64,000 nucleotides of DNA from the NCBI RefSeq assembly GCF_001885735.1, contig NZ_JXKG01000005.1, forward strand, positions 77,743 through 141,742, given 5' to 3'. Origin of the DNA: Enterococcus canintestini (GTDB lineage: Bacteria > Bacillota > Bacilli > Lactobacillales > Enterococcaceae). Numbering within the stretch: position 1 is the first letter of the stretch; every line of letters starts with the position of its first letter. Positions 35,906 to 45,564 of the stretch are shown one piece after another. The notes under the pieces are model-generated. The model saw only the letters and a list, made by a program, of their open reading frames with translations. It searched no databases and had not been told where the DNA came from. The translations under genes and the position numbers were made by a program.

Positions 35906-36865
35906 ATGGAAAAAAAGAACAACCGTTTTATTGGGATGTTACTCGTGCTTTTTTTCACGACATTGGCTTTGCCTGTTCAGGCAGCAACGGATAGTTTAAC
36001 TTTAACACCGCTTTTACTAGACAATCAACCAATTACTACTGCTACGGTAACTCTGCCAGCGGATGGCAAAAAACATCAAGTCAAGCTGTCTTTAACAAAT
36101 TTCTCACAAACAGAGAAATCATTACAGTTACGTGGTAGTGATCCTGTCACAGATACGAGTGGCAAAATTGTGTATCAAAGTAAGACACCACAAGTGAGCA
36201 ATCAGAGTTTTAAAGTAGCGCCAGCTATCAAAGCGCAGTCATTTACAATTGGGGCGGAAAAAACGCAGACATTAAATGTTGCAATTGAAACACCTTCTAA
36301 ACTTAAAGGTACGCTCACTGGCGCAATCCAAGTGTTAGATGAAAATGTAAGTGTTGCGACTGTCCCAATACAAATAACCGGAACAAAGGGCGCTTGGGAA
36401 AAAGATTTTATCAAAATTACCCAATTTAAAACGGGGTTAATTTCTGATTTGCCGGCTTTTATGGTGCAAACAACAAATGAAAGTGGTCAACAGCAAATTG
36501 CCGATTTTGATGTCAAAATTACGCGGGAAAGTTTCTTACATTTGCAGGATAAAACGTGGCATTTGACGCAAAATGCGGTGAACTTAGCGCCTTATAGCAC
36601 TTTTGAAAAAGGCGTCTCACTCCAAGGTGAACCCATAGCAGCTGGTAATTATCACTTATCAGGTGTGATTAAAGTAGGCGACCAGCAATTTGTATTGGAT
36701 CGACAATTTACACTTTCAAAAAAAGAAGTCGACGCCACTAATCAAGCAGCCAATCTTACAACACAAATACCGTATCTTTGGTTAATTGGCATCGCTGTTT
36801 TGTTGGGAATCGTTTTAATTGGTGTGATTTATTTGGCACTTCGCCAAAATAAAAAAAGAACATGA
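35906..36865 (+). CDS. DUF916/DUF3324-like protein, diverged
   Basis: The 319-aa protein has a signal peptide (to about residue 27, PVQAATD) and a DUF916-like half (LTLTPLLLDNQPITTATVTLPADGKKHQVKLSLTNFSQ). A DUF3324-like half (APYSTFEKGVSLQGEPIAAGNYHLSG) and a C-terminal span (LWLIGIAVLLGIVLIGVIYLAL) with a basic tail follow. The key PDNQ/PENQ and FDLxVxPG motifs are weaker than in its three paralogues. ATG at 35906 has GAGGTG upstream. It begins the second WxL operon, divergent from the previous gene. Confidence 0.8.
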   Translation: MEKKNNRFIGMLLVLFFTTLALPVQAATDSLTLTPLLLDNQPITTATVTLPADGKKHQVKLSLTNFSQTEKSLQLRGSDPVTDTSGKIVYQSKTPQVSNQSFKVAPAIKAQSFTIGAEKTQTLNVAIETPSKLKGTLTGAIQVLDENVSVATVPIQITGTKGAWEKDFIKITQFKTGLISDLPAFMVQTTNESGQQQIADFDVKITRESFLHLQDKTWHLTQNAVNLAPYSTFEKGVSLQGEPIAAGNYHLSGVIKVGDQQFVLDRQFTLSKKEVDATNQAANLTTQIPYLWLIGIAVLLGIVLIGVIYLALRQNKKRT

Positions 36866-36925
36866 GCGGTTAATCCTGTTCTTTTCATAAATAAGGTAAT
36901 GGTAAATTAAGGGGGAAAATTTAGG

Positions 36926-37657
36926 ATGAAAAATATTTTAAAAGGTTTAACAGTTTCTAGCGTAGCATTATTGGCACTTGTCGGTGGAAGTAGTTCTGTT
37001 TTTGCTGCAGATGATGCTGCAACAAATGATAATCAAAAAGTATCAACAGCTGAGTTTGAAGTAACAGCTAAAGACGATAATAATAATAACGGTAATGGTA
37101 AATTAACATTGGATAAAGTTCCCGATTTAAAATTTGCCGGTACTAGCGTTAAAGATGTTGCAACAACTGGGGCAACATTAGCTTTGGAGAGTGGAAAAGT
37201 ATCTAATGGAACGTCAAAAGGTAATACTGCTACAGATGGCGATGAAGATCTTAAATTACAAGTATCTGATTTTAGAGGGGATTATTCTGGTTGGAATTTA
37301 AGTGTTGGGCTAGGAAACTTTAGTTCTAGTGATAAAAACGACAACCTATCAAGATTGAGTGGTGTTGCTCTTAAGTTAGCTGTAACCAATGCAGATGAGG
37401 CTGAGAAAACTAATCAGGTTACACCTAATTCTATCACATTAAATCAAGGTTCTTCTGCTCTTCTTCTAAATGCAACTGTGAAAACTAATGTTGATGGTAC
37501 TAAAACTAGCCAAGGCGGTGGGAAAAACGTCTTTGCTGTTGATACAAAGAATACTGAACTAGAAATCCCTAAAGACCCAAATATTAAAGCTACAACTTAC
37601 CAAGCAGATATTACATGGACGCTTGGCAATACTTTTGATGCTTCTGCTGTTAAATAA
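36926..37657 (+). CDS. WxL-domain surface protein (canonical)
   Basis: The 243-aa protein has a signal peptide (to about residue 27, VFAADD) and an opening LTLDKVPDLKFAGTSV. Both motifs are intact: GWNLSVGLGNF and TYQADITWTLGNTF near the end. The domain fills almost the whole protein, so it is a minimal WxL protein. GGGGG precedes the ATG. A strong terminator 51 bp downstream splits the operon, which could give more of this protein than of those after it. Confidence 0.93.
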   Translation: MKNILKGLTVSSVALLALVGGSSSVFAADDAATNDNQKVSTAEFEVTAKDDNNNNGNGKLTLDKVPDLKFAGTSVKDVATTGATLALESGKVSNGTSKGNTATDGDEDLKLQVSDFRGDYSGWNLSVGLGNFSSSDKNDNLSRLSGVALKLAVTNADEAEKTNQVTPNSITLNQGSSALLLNATVKTNVDGTKTSQGGGKNVFAVDTKNTELEIPKDPNIKATTYQADITWTLGNTFDASAVK

Positions 37658-37708
37658 GATAGAAGCAAATAACTAGAAGATTATAACAGTATTCACTAAA
37701 ATGTAATT

Positions 37709-37740
37709 AAGACCCGAACGTTTTGGCGTTCGGGTCTTTA
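37709..37740 (+). terminator. Terminator after the canonical WxL gene
   Basis: AAGACCCGAACG pairs perfectly with CGTTCGGGTCTT around six bases, followed by TTA. The T-run is short but the stem is very strong. Confidence 0.85.
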
Positions 37741-37809
37741 TCAGATAGACACTTGTTGTGATGAAAACTGTAGGGCACCCCTGATAACAAAAAAGGATGT
37801 TGAGATTTA

Positions 37810-38844
37810 ATGAAGAAAAATAAAATTGTTTTATTAGGCTTGGTAATGCTGGTTACCCTTTTTATGCTCCCACTACAGGTGCACGCTGATGAGGGTGCAG
37901 GTTTTACCATGGAGGCAGCGATTCCAGACAATCAAGTTAGTAACAGTACGTATTTTGATCTGCAAGTAAAACCCGGGGACAAACAAGATTTAACGATTAA
38001 ATTTGCTAATTTGGAAAATGAAGCGATGAAATTAAAAGTTTCACCAAATCCCGCTTTTACTAACAAAAATGGTGTAATTGAATATTCACAATACGATTAT
38101 CCTAAAGATAATACGGCGCAATACACGATTCCTGAACTTTTTTCTAAGCCACAAGAGATAACCTTGAAAGCAAAAGAAGTCAAAAACGTTACCTTTACAT
38201 TGAATGTGCCTAAAACTTCATTTAAAGGAATGATTTTAGGGGGCTTTTATGCGTTAAGACAAGGAGAAGATGACAACCAAGAAAGTAGTGGACTGCGCAT
38301 AAATAATCGCTATGCGCTAGTTTTAGGGGTTGCCTTACGGGAAGATTTAAAAACAAAAGTTGAGCCAGAATTGCAGCTGAATACGATTAAACCTGGACTT
38401 GATAATAGTCGCACTGCTGTTTTTGCTAACTTGCAAAATATTAAGCCACAAGCTTTTGGCGAAATGACAGTCGATGCTAAGATCTATCAAAAAGGTAGTG
38501 ATAAAGTTTATAAAGCGACTAAAAAAGAAAATCAAGAAATGGCACCAAACTCCAATTATGATTTTGCGATTGATTGGGAAAACCAACCAATTGAAGCTGG
38601 CGAGTATCATTTAAGTTTAGTTGCTACTTCGGGTAAAAAAGAATGGAAGTTTGAACAAGACTTTACGATTGCCGATGAAGGTTTACAAAAAATCAATGAA
38701 GAAGCAGTTGGCCTGCCTGAGAAAAATTATTTGTGGTTATACATTTTAATTGCTGTTCTGCTTGTTTTAATCTTAGTGATTTTGGCCTTTATTTTAGGGC
38801 GGAGACGGAGAGAAGATGGACAAGATAAAGATGGTGAAAAATAA
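37810..38844 (+). CDS. DUF916/DUF3324 protein (WxL-interacting protein)
   Basis: The 344-aa protein has a signal peptide (to about residue 26, QVHADEG). DUF916 has FTMEAAIPDNQVSNSTYFDLQVKPGDKQDLTIKFANLEN and KTSFKGMILGGFYAL. DUF3324 has PNSNYDFAIDWENQPIEAGEYHLSLVA. A span at about 309-332 and GRRRREDGQDKDGEK close it. It is the most standard DUF916 protein in the window. The next gene overlaps it by 29 bp. Confidence 0.93.
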   Translation: MKKNKIVLLGLVMLVTLFMLPLQVHADEGAGFTMEAAIPDNQVSNSTYFDLQVKPGDKQDLTIKFANLENEAMKLKVSPNPAFTNKNGVIEYSQYDYPKDNTAQYTIPELFSKPQEITLKAKEVKNVTFTLNVPKTSFKGMILGGFYALRQGEDDNQESSGLRINNRYALVLGVALREDLKTKVEPELQLNTIKPGLDNSRTAVFANLQNIKPQAFGEMTVDAKIYQKGSDKVYKATKKENQEMAPNSNYDFAIDWENQPIEAGEYHLSLVATSGKKEWKFEQDFTIADEGLQKINEEAVGLPEKNYLWLYILIAVLLVLILVILAFILGRRRREDGQDKDGEK

Positions 38845-39199
38845 AAAGAGACAAAAGAGAATAGGCATTTTTTTATTAACCCTAGCGATTTTTGTCGGGG
38901 CAGTGCGGGGATTTACCATGGAAACTTTTGCCCAAAAGAATACAAGTCACGTATCTTTTACCGTTATTGATAATCAAAAAGGACCTAACCTACCAATTAC
39001 GGTTCCCAATGGCAAACAAAACTATCTAATTGGTGTGCCAACACAGACAACAACGGCTTTACTACCCAAACTTGGTTTTCAAAAAAAACTTTTTTTGAGT
39101 ATTATTGGCTGTGAGATAGTCTTATTTGGTATTTTATTGATTTTATTATTTTGGCGTAAAAAAGAGTCGCAACAAGGTGAAAGGAAGCATAATATATGA
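38816..39199 (+). CDS. Small cell-wall protein with degenerate sortase signal (LPKLG)
   Basis: The 127-aa protein has a signal-like N-terminal span (about 16-38), a short body and a C-terminal LPKLGFQKK. A hydrophobic stretch (LFLSIIGCEIVLFGILLILLF) and WRKKESQQGERK follow. The order is that of a sortase signal, with Leu for the conserved Thr of LPxTG. It is the counterpart of 30560-30934 in this operon. ATG at 38816 has GGAGA upstream; ATG at 38831 is an alternative. It overlaps both neighbours, so translation is coupled. Confidence 0.7.
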   Translation: MDKIKMVKNKKRQKRIGIFLLTLAIFVGAVRGFTMETFAQKNTSHVSFTVIDNQKGPNLPITVPNGKQNYLIGVPTQTTTALLPKLGFQKKLFLSIIGCEIVLFGILLILLFWRKKESQQGERKHNI

Positions 39200-41133
39200 A
39201 AAAAATTATTTCGTTGAGTTTAATTTTAGGTTTATTCTTGCAATCTCCTTTTGTTGCCTTTGCCAGTGAACAAGAACAGACGAGTAGCACCGATGCAACT
39301 GCTACAACTGAAAATTCTGCAACTGCAAATAGCGAAATAAGGCCTGCTGCACAGTTGACAGCAACTAGTCAGACAGACACAGTAGCCAGTACCAATGAAA
39401 CTACCGCTAGTAGTACTGGTACAAGTAATCAAGCAACAACGAATACAGAAACTACAACTACTAGCAGTGGGGAAACAACCAGCTCCACAGAAAAGACAGC
39501 TGAACTAAGCACTGATTTTTTAGCCCGAACGAAACGTTTTAGTGAGAACAATTTTCAGAGTGTTGCGGAGATCCAAGACTGGCTGAACACGTATGATATA
39601 TTTTCCATTGGCGGTGTACAAATTGTCAATTACGGCTTTACAGGATCAATAGCAGTTATTAATGGTGGTCTAAGTATCAATGGCGCTAGTGCTACAATTC
39701 AAGATTCTAAAACAGCAAACTATGGTTCGATTGTTAACGGTCCTTTGTATGTTGGAGATAGTAACACAATCGAATTTAAAAATACTCAGGACAAAGGAAT
39801 CTACTCGAACTACCAACTTCACGACCAAAGTTCTGACAATGGGGATCGTCCAACAGGTAAAGGTGTCATTAAAGGTTTGACTGGAAAGCTTAAAAATTTC
39901 GGCACCGTTTTAAACAATGCGGGTTTAGAGATTCGGGATTTTACTGCTGCTAATAATAATCAATCAGCCTATTTGCAACAATTAGGTAAAGGTAAAGGTG
40001 ATTCAATAGTTTCTGGTAATATAATTATTAAACGATTAGATAACCATGCCGTAACAGGTCAACCGCATACTTATGTTTATAACTTGGATTTGAACGGCTC
40101 AGAGCAATTTCCAGGTTCAATCGACTTTTCAGATTTTACTAAAGATTCAGATACAGTTGTCGTAAACGTAACCAATAATACCGGTAAGATAAATATTAGT
40201 GGCGGACTTACAAATAATCCAGACAACATCATTTGGAATTTTCCTACAGCAACAAAGATTAACAATACTACAAATTTTAAAGGTAAAGTCATGGCTCCTC
40301 ATGCCAGTGTTACCACAAACCAAAAACTTGATGGGGGAACTTTTTGGCAGTTTGGTTTTGGCGATAGTGGTAGCTTGGAAAAAGCCAGTATTACTGCTGA
40401 AATCAGTAAAAATCTTCTTTTGAATACTTCCATTGATGATGTCGCCAAAAGTTTTGTCAAAACCATTACGAACCATGACGGCCAAACTTTCACACGTGAT
40501 GCCACTAGTGAAACAGAAAAAGCTAATTTTAAGCAAGAACTAGAAAAAGTAAGTGTAACTTATTATGATAACATTACAGGAAAAACAGTTGATTCAATTG
40601 ATACAAGTAAACCTGGTGATTTTACTATTGAATATACGTATTATTATGATGAAAAGGGTAAAATCAACTATCCCACCGCTAGGACTCATGTAATAATTTC
40701 AGGAACCCTTGAACTTTCTCAAATACCTAATTTAAAATTTGGCACTATTAAACTAGAGTCAAACACTAGTCAACTTAAACTAGACGGTTTTGACATAAGT
40801 GATAATTCCTTGCCATCAGATGGGACAAACGCTGGGGTTATACAAGTGACAGACACTCGGATAAATGGTAACTGGAAATTGGCGCTAGCTGTGGGTGGTT
40901 TCAATTTAAAAGGTGATACAGCTAAAGAATCAACGATTAATGGTAGTATCACTTTGGGTTTAAATGAAAGTAATTCCTTAACATCAACTAGTCCTTTACT
41001 TGGTACTGGTACGAAAGAATATAAAATTGATAAAGATAAATCTTTTCTAGCGTTAGATTCAGATGTGACCAAAGCAAAAGAGGGCACATATCAAGGGCAA
41101 CTGACTTGGACATTATCAGATGTGCCAAATTAG
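39196..41133 (+). CDS. WxL surface protein with choice-of-anchor A domain
   Basis: The 645-aa protein has a signal peptide (to about residue 24, VAFASEQ), then a Ser/Thr-rich stalk (25-110). A choice-of-anchor A-like domain (about 125-400) includes ITYV-like beta repeats, IIWNFPTATKINNTTNFKGKVMAPHASVTTNQKLDGGTF. An Ig-like segment follows (about 410-500, VTYYDNITGKTVDSIDTSKPGDFTIEYTYYYDE). The C-terminal WxL domain has NWKLALAVGGF and TYQGQLTWTLSDVPN. No sortase signal, so attachment is through the WxL domain. It is the last and largest member of the second operon. Adhesin function is inferred from layout. Confidence 0.88.
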   Translation: MKKIISLSLILGLFLQSPFVAFASEQEQTSSTDATATTENSATANSEIRPAAQLTATSQTDTVASTNETTASSTGTSNQATTNTETTTTSSGETTSSTEKTAELSTDFLARTKRFSENNFQSVAEIQDWLNTYDIFSIGGVQIVNYGFTGSIAVINGGLSINGASATIQDSKTANYGSIVNGPLYVGDSNTIEFKNTQDKGIYSNYQLHDQSSDNGDRPTGKGVIKGLTGKLKNFGTVLNNAGLEIRDFTAANNNQSAYLQQLGKGKGDSIVSGNIIIKRLDNHAVTGQPHTYVYNLDLNGSEQFPGSIDFSDFTKDSDTVVVNVTNNTGKINISGGLTNNPDNIIWNFPTATKINNTTNFKGKVMAPHASVTTNQKLDGGTFWQFGFGDSGSLEKASITAEISKNLLLNTSIDDVAKSFVKTITNHDGQTFTRDATSETEKANFKQELEKVSVTYYDNITGKTVDSIDTSKPGDFTIEYTYYYDEKGKINYPTARTHVIISGTLELSQIPNLKFGTIKLESNTSQLKLDGFDISDNSLPSDGTNAGVIQVTDTRINGNWKLALAVGGFNLKGDTAKESTINGSITLGLNESNSLTSTSPLLGTGTKEYKIDKDKSFLALDSDVTKAKEGTYQGQLTWTLSDVPN

Positions 41134-41170
41134 AAGTTGGTTTATGTTCCTATCCCACCCTTATTAACAT

Positions 41171-41253
41171 AAAAAACCTCGTAGAATTCTCCTATCCTTA
41201 AAAGCTAGTCTACTAACTGCTAAGAATAGGAAAAATTTTCTACGAGGTTTTTG
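41171..41253. terminator. Terminator of the second WxL operon
   Basis: AAAAACCTCGTAGAA pairs with TTCTACGAGGTTTTT at the ends of an 80-base element with an inner CCTAT.../ATAGG pairing. It could act on both strands, also serving the CapA-like gene. Confidence 0.85.
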
Positions 41254-41346
41254 TCTTTTATAGCAATGAAATTTAAAAATATGTTTAAAAAGACAGTTGG
41301 TTTTAGCCTGCAATTACTTTTAGACGGGAAAGAAAGTATAAAGATT

Positions 41347-42621
41347 CTACTTCCAATCAATCTTTAACAAGTCATTCATTTCATGATACGCAGTTTCAAT
41401 CCGTTTGCGTTTTGTTTCAGGGACGGATTTGGCGTATTTACCACCGGGGAGATAGTTTTCGGCTAAGAATACTTGGTAATCTTGAGATTGGACAGTGCCG
41501 TAGATAGCATCTTGGTAACTGCGGCCGGCAATCGGTTCTCTATCTACCCAAGTGGGGTGGGCGATGACTTTTTCAATTGTAGTTTTATCATTTGCTTTTT
41601 TTATGGCCACTTCCATAATGACGCCCCGCTCTGTCCAGTAATTCTCTACGGATTCATAGCGTTGATTTGAGAGTAAATTACCCATGGAATAAATGATAAA
41701 TTTATTTTCGCCATCTTTTTTGATTGTTTCGGTGGGTTCTGCCACGTGGGGATGCCCTCCAAAGATAATATCTGCACCCAAATCAATCATTTGGCGGTAT
41801 TTTGTTTGTTGTTCTTCGTTTGGCTCTAAGGCATATTCCACGCCATCTTGTGGCATGACGATCGTGATATCGGCAATTTTTTCGGCTTTTTTCAAATCTT
41901 TGGCGACTTTTTCCATATTTAAGTCTTTCAAATGATTCTCATATTCTGTTTCGGTAATTGTCGCTTCCATGCCATTAAACCCATAAGCGTAAGCCAATAA
42001 AGCAATTTTTATCCCATTTACTTCTTTGACTAAAATATCTTCGGTGGTGTCGGTCTTCACACCGATTGTGTCCAATCCGATATTTTGAAAAGCGGCAACG
42101 GTGGAATGAAGTCCTTCTAAACCAGTGTCTAAAATATGGTTATGGGCTAAATCAATGACGTCAAAACCAGCTGCTTTAATAGCGTCAGCCGCAGCGGTGG
42201 GGGCGTTGAACATTGGATAGCCAGATAATTCACGCTCAGGGTTGATTGTGCCTTCAAAATCCCCTAAAGACAAGTCGGCTTTTTTTAATAAAGGTGAAAT
42301 TTGTGCGTAATCATTTTTAAAGTCGTAACCTTGCCCATCTTCGGCACTGCGATACACAATATCGTGATAGAGCATATCACCACTTGCTGTAATGGTGGCG
42401 TGTTTTGTCTTTTTAGCTTTCGTTTTAGCTTCTTTATCGTTTTTTGTTTTATGTACAGTGTTTGTCTGCTGTTCTTGATTTTTTGGTGTGGGTTGAATTA
42501 CAAAGACACTTAACAGTAGACTGGCAACAAGAGCTGCAAAAAGTAAACTCATAATGATAACAAATTGACGTGTTTGCGCGGCTTGTTGGGCTTTTCTTTT
42601 TTGTAGCTGTTCTTTTCTCAT
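41347..42621 (-). CDS. CapA-like metallophosphatase-fold protein (PGA_cap)
   Basis: The 424-aa protein has an N-terminal membrane span (about 17-40), a Lys/Thr-rich linker to about 75 and a PGA_cap domain. That domain includes ITASGDMLYHDIVYRSAE, LSLGDFEGTINPE, AGFDVIDLAHNHILDTGLEGL, DGVEYALEPNEEQQTKYRQMIDLGADIIFGGHPHVAEPTE and FIIYSMGNLLSNQ. CapA takes part in poly-gamma-glutamate capsule export in Bacillus, but no capB/capC is nearby. Many Firmicutes keep such stand-alone proteins of unknown role. It faces outwards. ATG at 42621 fits the AGGAGG spacing better than the ATG one codon upstream. Confidence 0.88.
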   Translation of the reverse strand: MRKEQLQKRKAQQAAQTRQFVIIMSLLFAALVASLLLSVFVIQPTPKNQEQQTNTVHKTKNDKEAKTKAKKTKHATITASGDMLYHDIVYRSAEDGQGYDFKNDYAQISPLLKKADLSLGDFEGTINPERELSGYPMFNAPTAAADAIKAAGFDVIDLAHNHILDTGLEGLHSTVAAFQNIGLDTIGVKTDTTEDILVKEVNGIKIALLAYAYGFNGMEATITETEYENHLKDLNMEKVAKDLKKAEKIADITIVMPQDGVEYALEPNEEQQTKYRQMIDLGADIIFGGHPHVAEPTETIKKDGENKFIIYSMGNLLSNQRYESVENYWTERGVIMEVAIKKANDKTTIEKVIAHPTWVDREPIAGRSYQDAIYGTVQSQDYQVFLAENYLPGGKYAKSVPETKRKRIETAYHEMNDLLKIDWK

Positions 42622-42900
42622 CATGACCTCCTGAAAATAAATGTAGATTACGCTACTCTCATTTTACTTTCTTAGCGTAAGAAAAGATAGTCGAATATAG
42701 GGAAAAGCAGAATAAAGAAAAAATATCAACTTTCACTTTCCCGTAACATAGTTGGTAAAAAAACGTTATTTAGGCTACCATAAAACTAAAGAAATAAGTT
42801 AAAATCAACAATTGAAAAACGCGTGAAATAAAATCACTCGTTTAGTACATACTAAAAGCAGTGAATAGGCTGGCTTGGTAGTAAAGATAGGAGAAACTTT

Positions 42901-45468
42901 ATGAAAGAGAAACTAAAGCAGTTGATGAGCTGGTTAAAAAACCATAGTCTTTTATTACGTTTAATTTTCTTTGGCTCTATTTTAATATTTGTCGCCAATC
43001 AAGTCGCGAATATTGCCCACGGTATGAGTTGGGCGCAGGTGGGACAAACGATGGCAAAACAAGCCAATACTACCTTGGTTTTAATGGCTTTATTAGGCTT
43101 TGTCGGGGTTTTACCGATGCTTGGCTATGACTGGGTAACAATTAACGTCTTAGAAGAAGCTGGGCGAAAAAAAATGCCGCGAGGGAGTTGGTTTATTGCC
43201 GCTTGGACGACCAATACGATTAATAATCTAGCTGGCTTTGGTGGCATTGTCGGAGCGAGTTTGCGGAGTAATTTTTATGGTAAAGGTTTTGATCGCAAAA
43301 AAGTTTTAGCCACTGTTTCAAAGGTCGCCTTTTTCATGTTTAGTGGCTTATCGATTTGGTCGTTGTGGTTACTGGTGGATATTTTTTTACTTCATCATAC
43401 TAGTCATTTTCGTAATTATTGGATTTGGCTGGTGGGGGGGAGTTTATACGCACCGGCACTCTTTACGTTGACGTATTTGCGACGTAAAAAATTGTTTCAT
43501 GATCTTTTTCCCTTGCGTGTGATACAACTGGCACTGACTTCATTTTGTCAATGGGCAGGGGCACTGGCTGTTTTTTTAGGTATCGGGTATTTGATGCAAT
43601 TAGATGTATCTTTAGCTGAAGTCTATCCGATGTTTTTGATTGCGACTTTAATTGGGATGCTGACGATGGTTCCTGGTGGGATGGGGACGTTTGATGTGTT
43701 AATGATTTTGGGGCTAGGACAGTTAGGTTTATCTCAAAATCAAACGGTAGTCTGGTTGTTGTATTACCGGCTCTTTTATTATTTACTGCCTTTTTTAAGT
43801 GGTTTAATCTTATTTGTTTCCCAAACAGGAGTAAAACTCAATCGCTTCTTTAATAATTTACCTCGCCTAATATTGCAGCGTATTGCCCATATTATCGTGG
43901 TGGTGGCAGTTTATTTTGCAGGTATTATGATGGTGTTGCTTTCAACAGTCACCAATTTATCCAACCTGAGTAAAATTTTTGAATTTTTACTGCCGTTTTC
44001 TTTTAATTTTTTAGATCAGACGTTGAATTTATTAATCGGCTTTGTCTTATTAGGCCTTGCCAGAGGCTTATATAGCAAAGTGAAAAAAGCTTATTTGCCT
44101 ACTTTAGTCGTCTTGATTTTTGGGATTGTTAATACGATTTCTCGCACCCGCTCTATACAGTTGATGATTGTTTATTGTTTAATCTTACTGGCTGTTTGGT
44201 TAGCCCGCAAAGAGTTCTATCGGGAAAAATTCGTCTATTCTTGGGGTGCGGTTATTTTTGATGTTGCATTATTTGGGACGTTACTGATTGCTTATGCAGT
44301 GGCAGGGTTTCATAGTGGACAGTGGTGGAATACCAACCTAATGGGTGGTCAATTTGTCTTATTCCCTTCTGATGATGTTTGGATTTCAGGGATGATTGGT
44401 TTAGCTGTCGGTGTATTGACATTGTTATCTTTACAGCAGTATTTGAGCCGAAGTACTACAACTTTAGGAGAAGCGTTTGATGAGACTCGTTTTGAAAATC
44501 TCCTCAGACGTTACGGCGGTACGAAGTCTAGTCAACGGTTGGAACTTTCCGGTTACCGCTATTATTATTATCAAGTGAATGGACAAGATCGGGTAGTTTT
44601 TGGTTATCAAATAAAAAGTAATCGTTGTTTTATTTTAGGTGATCCGATTGGGGATAAAACTCTTTGGCAAAAAGCGACCCAAGACTTTATGGTCGCCGCG
44701 GATAAACAAGGTTATCAACTGGCTTTTTACAAAATTAGTGAAAAATTTGTGGTAAAACTTCATGACCTCGGGTTCCAATTTGCTAAAATTGGCGAAACAG
44801 GGACAGCGTATTTAGGCAAATCGGATTATTTGCAACAAGAAGTTTATCGTAAATTAAGTATTCAAGGCTATACTTTTAAAAAATACGAAACAGTACCGGC
44901 AGAACTGCTACCACAATTAGCTACAGTCTCAACAGCTTGGTTAAACGGCGAAGGTGAAAAATATTTTGGTAACGGCCGTTTTGAAGCAGACTATTTACAA
45001 AAAAGTCCGGTGGCAGTCGCCTTTAATCATGAAAAACAAATTGTGGGCTTTATTACCCAACAGGCGATTTCTAGCGAGTGGGTTTCGTATGATTTATTGC
45101 GTATTTTACCGCAAGCACCTAAAGAGTTGGCGAACTTTTTGGTTTTGGGAATGCTAGCTAGCTGGGAAGCAGAAGGATATAAAAAAGTTGATCTGGGCAT
45201 GGTACCACTAGCTCAAGTTGGCGAAGGTCCATTTGCCTTTTTAGAAGAGAGAATGATGAATATCATTTATAATTATGGCAATGCAATTTATAATTTCCAA
45301 GATAACTTCAGTGGAAAACAAAAGTATGTGACACAGTGGGAAGGGTGTTATTTTGCTTATTTGAAAGGAAGTAGCTTTTATCTGGCTGCAGCCCAACTGC
45401 TCCGTCTAATTGGCCGCGGAAAAAATAAAGGGCCAACCCTAGTAGAAGAAGTCATTTTAGAAGAATAA
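42901..45468 (+). CDS. mprF: Phosphatidylglycerol lysyltransferase/flippase MprF
   Basis: The 855-aa protein has the two-part MprF layout. The N-terminal membrane flippase has about 14 spans (1-510) with NNLAGFGGIVGASLRSNFYGKGF and MLTMVPGGMGTFDVLMILGLGQLGLS. The C-terminal cytosolic synthase (about 520-840) has FGYQIKSNRCFILGDPIGD, the FYKISEKF region and VDLGMVPLAQVGEGPFAFLEERMMNIIYNYGNAIYNFQ. It transfers an amino acid from aminoacyl-tRNA to phosphatidylglycerol and flips the product, lowering negative surface charge and protecting against cationic peptides. AGGAG precedes the ATG by 7-8 bases. It is monocistronic and ended by a strong terminator. Confidence 0.96.
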   Translation: MKEKLKQLMSWLKNHSLLLRLIFFGSILIFVANQVANIAHGMSWAQVGQTMAKQANTTLVLMALLGFVGVLPMLGYDWVTINVLEEAGRKKMPRGSWFIAAWTTNTINNLAGFGGIVGASLRSNFYGKGFDRKKVLATVSKVAFFMFSGLSIWSLWLLVDIFLLHHTSHFRNYWIWLVGGSLYAPALFTLTYLRRKKLFHDLFPLRVIQLALTSFCQWAGALAVFLGIGYLMQLDVSLAEVYPMFLIATLIGMLTMVPGGMGTFDVLMILGLGQLGLSQNQTVVWLLYYRLFYYLLPFLSGLILFVSQTGVKLNRFFNNLPRLILQRIAHIIVVVAVYFAGIMMVLLSTVTNLSNLSKIFEFLLPFSFNFLDQTLNLLIGFVLLGLARGLYSKVKKAYLPTLVVLIFGIVNTISRTRSIQLMIVYCLILLAVWLARKEFYREKFVYSWGAVIFDVALFGTLLIAYAVAGFHSGQWWNTNLMGGQFVLFPSDDVWISGMIGLAVGVLTLLSLQQYLSRSTTTLGEAFDETRFENLLRRYGGTKSSQRLELSGYRYYYYQVNGQDRVVFGYQIKSNRCFILGDPIGDKTLWQKATQDFMVAADKQGYQLAFYKISEKFVVKLHDLGFQFAKIGETGTAYLGKSDYLQQEVYRKLSIQGYTFKKYETVPAELLPQLATVSTAWLNGEGEKYFGNGRFEADYLQKSPVAVAFNHEKQIVGFITQQAISSEWVSYDLLRILPQAPKELANFLVLGMLASWEAEGYKKVDLGMVPLAQVGEGPFAFLEERMMNIIYNYGNAIYNFQDNFSGKQKYVTQWEGCYFAYLKGSSFYLAAAQLLRLIGRGKNKGPTLVEEVILEE

Positions 45469-45562
45469 AAAAAGCGTAACAACTGATAGTAAGGCCTTCA
45501 AAAAGCTCTAGCGTTTATCTAAAGCTTTTTGAAGCAGTCTGGTGAGTTGTTACGCTTTTTAA
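45467..45562. terminator. Bidirectional terminator between mprF and treR
   Basis: AAAAAGCGTAACAACT pairs perfectly with AGTTGTTACGCTTTTT over 16 bp. The inner CTTCAAAAAGCT and AGCTTTTTGAAG form a second stem. Both genes end here convergently. Confidence 0.92.
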
Positions 45563-45564
45563 AT

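Noticed and set aside
40147-40536. 129-codon minus-strand open frame within the choice-of-anchor A WxL gene
   Set aside because: Shadow of a well-supported plus-strand gene; no ribosome site and no recognisable product.
41347-42621. Capsule biosynthesis operon
   Set aside because: Only a CapA-like protein is present; capB, capC and other capsule genes are absent nearby.
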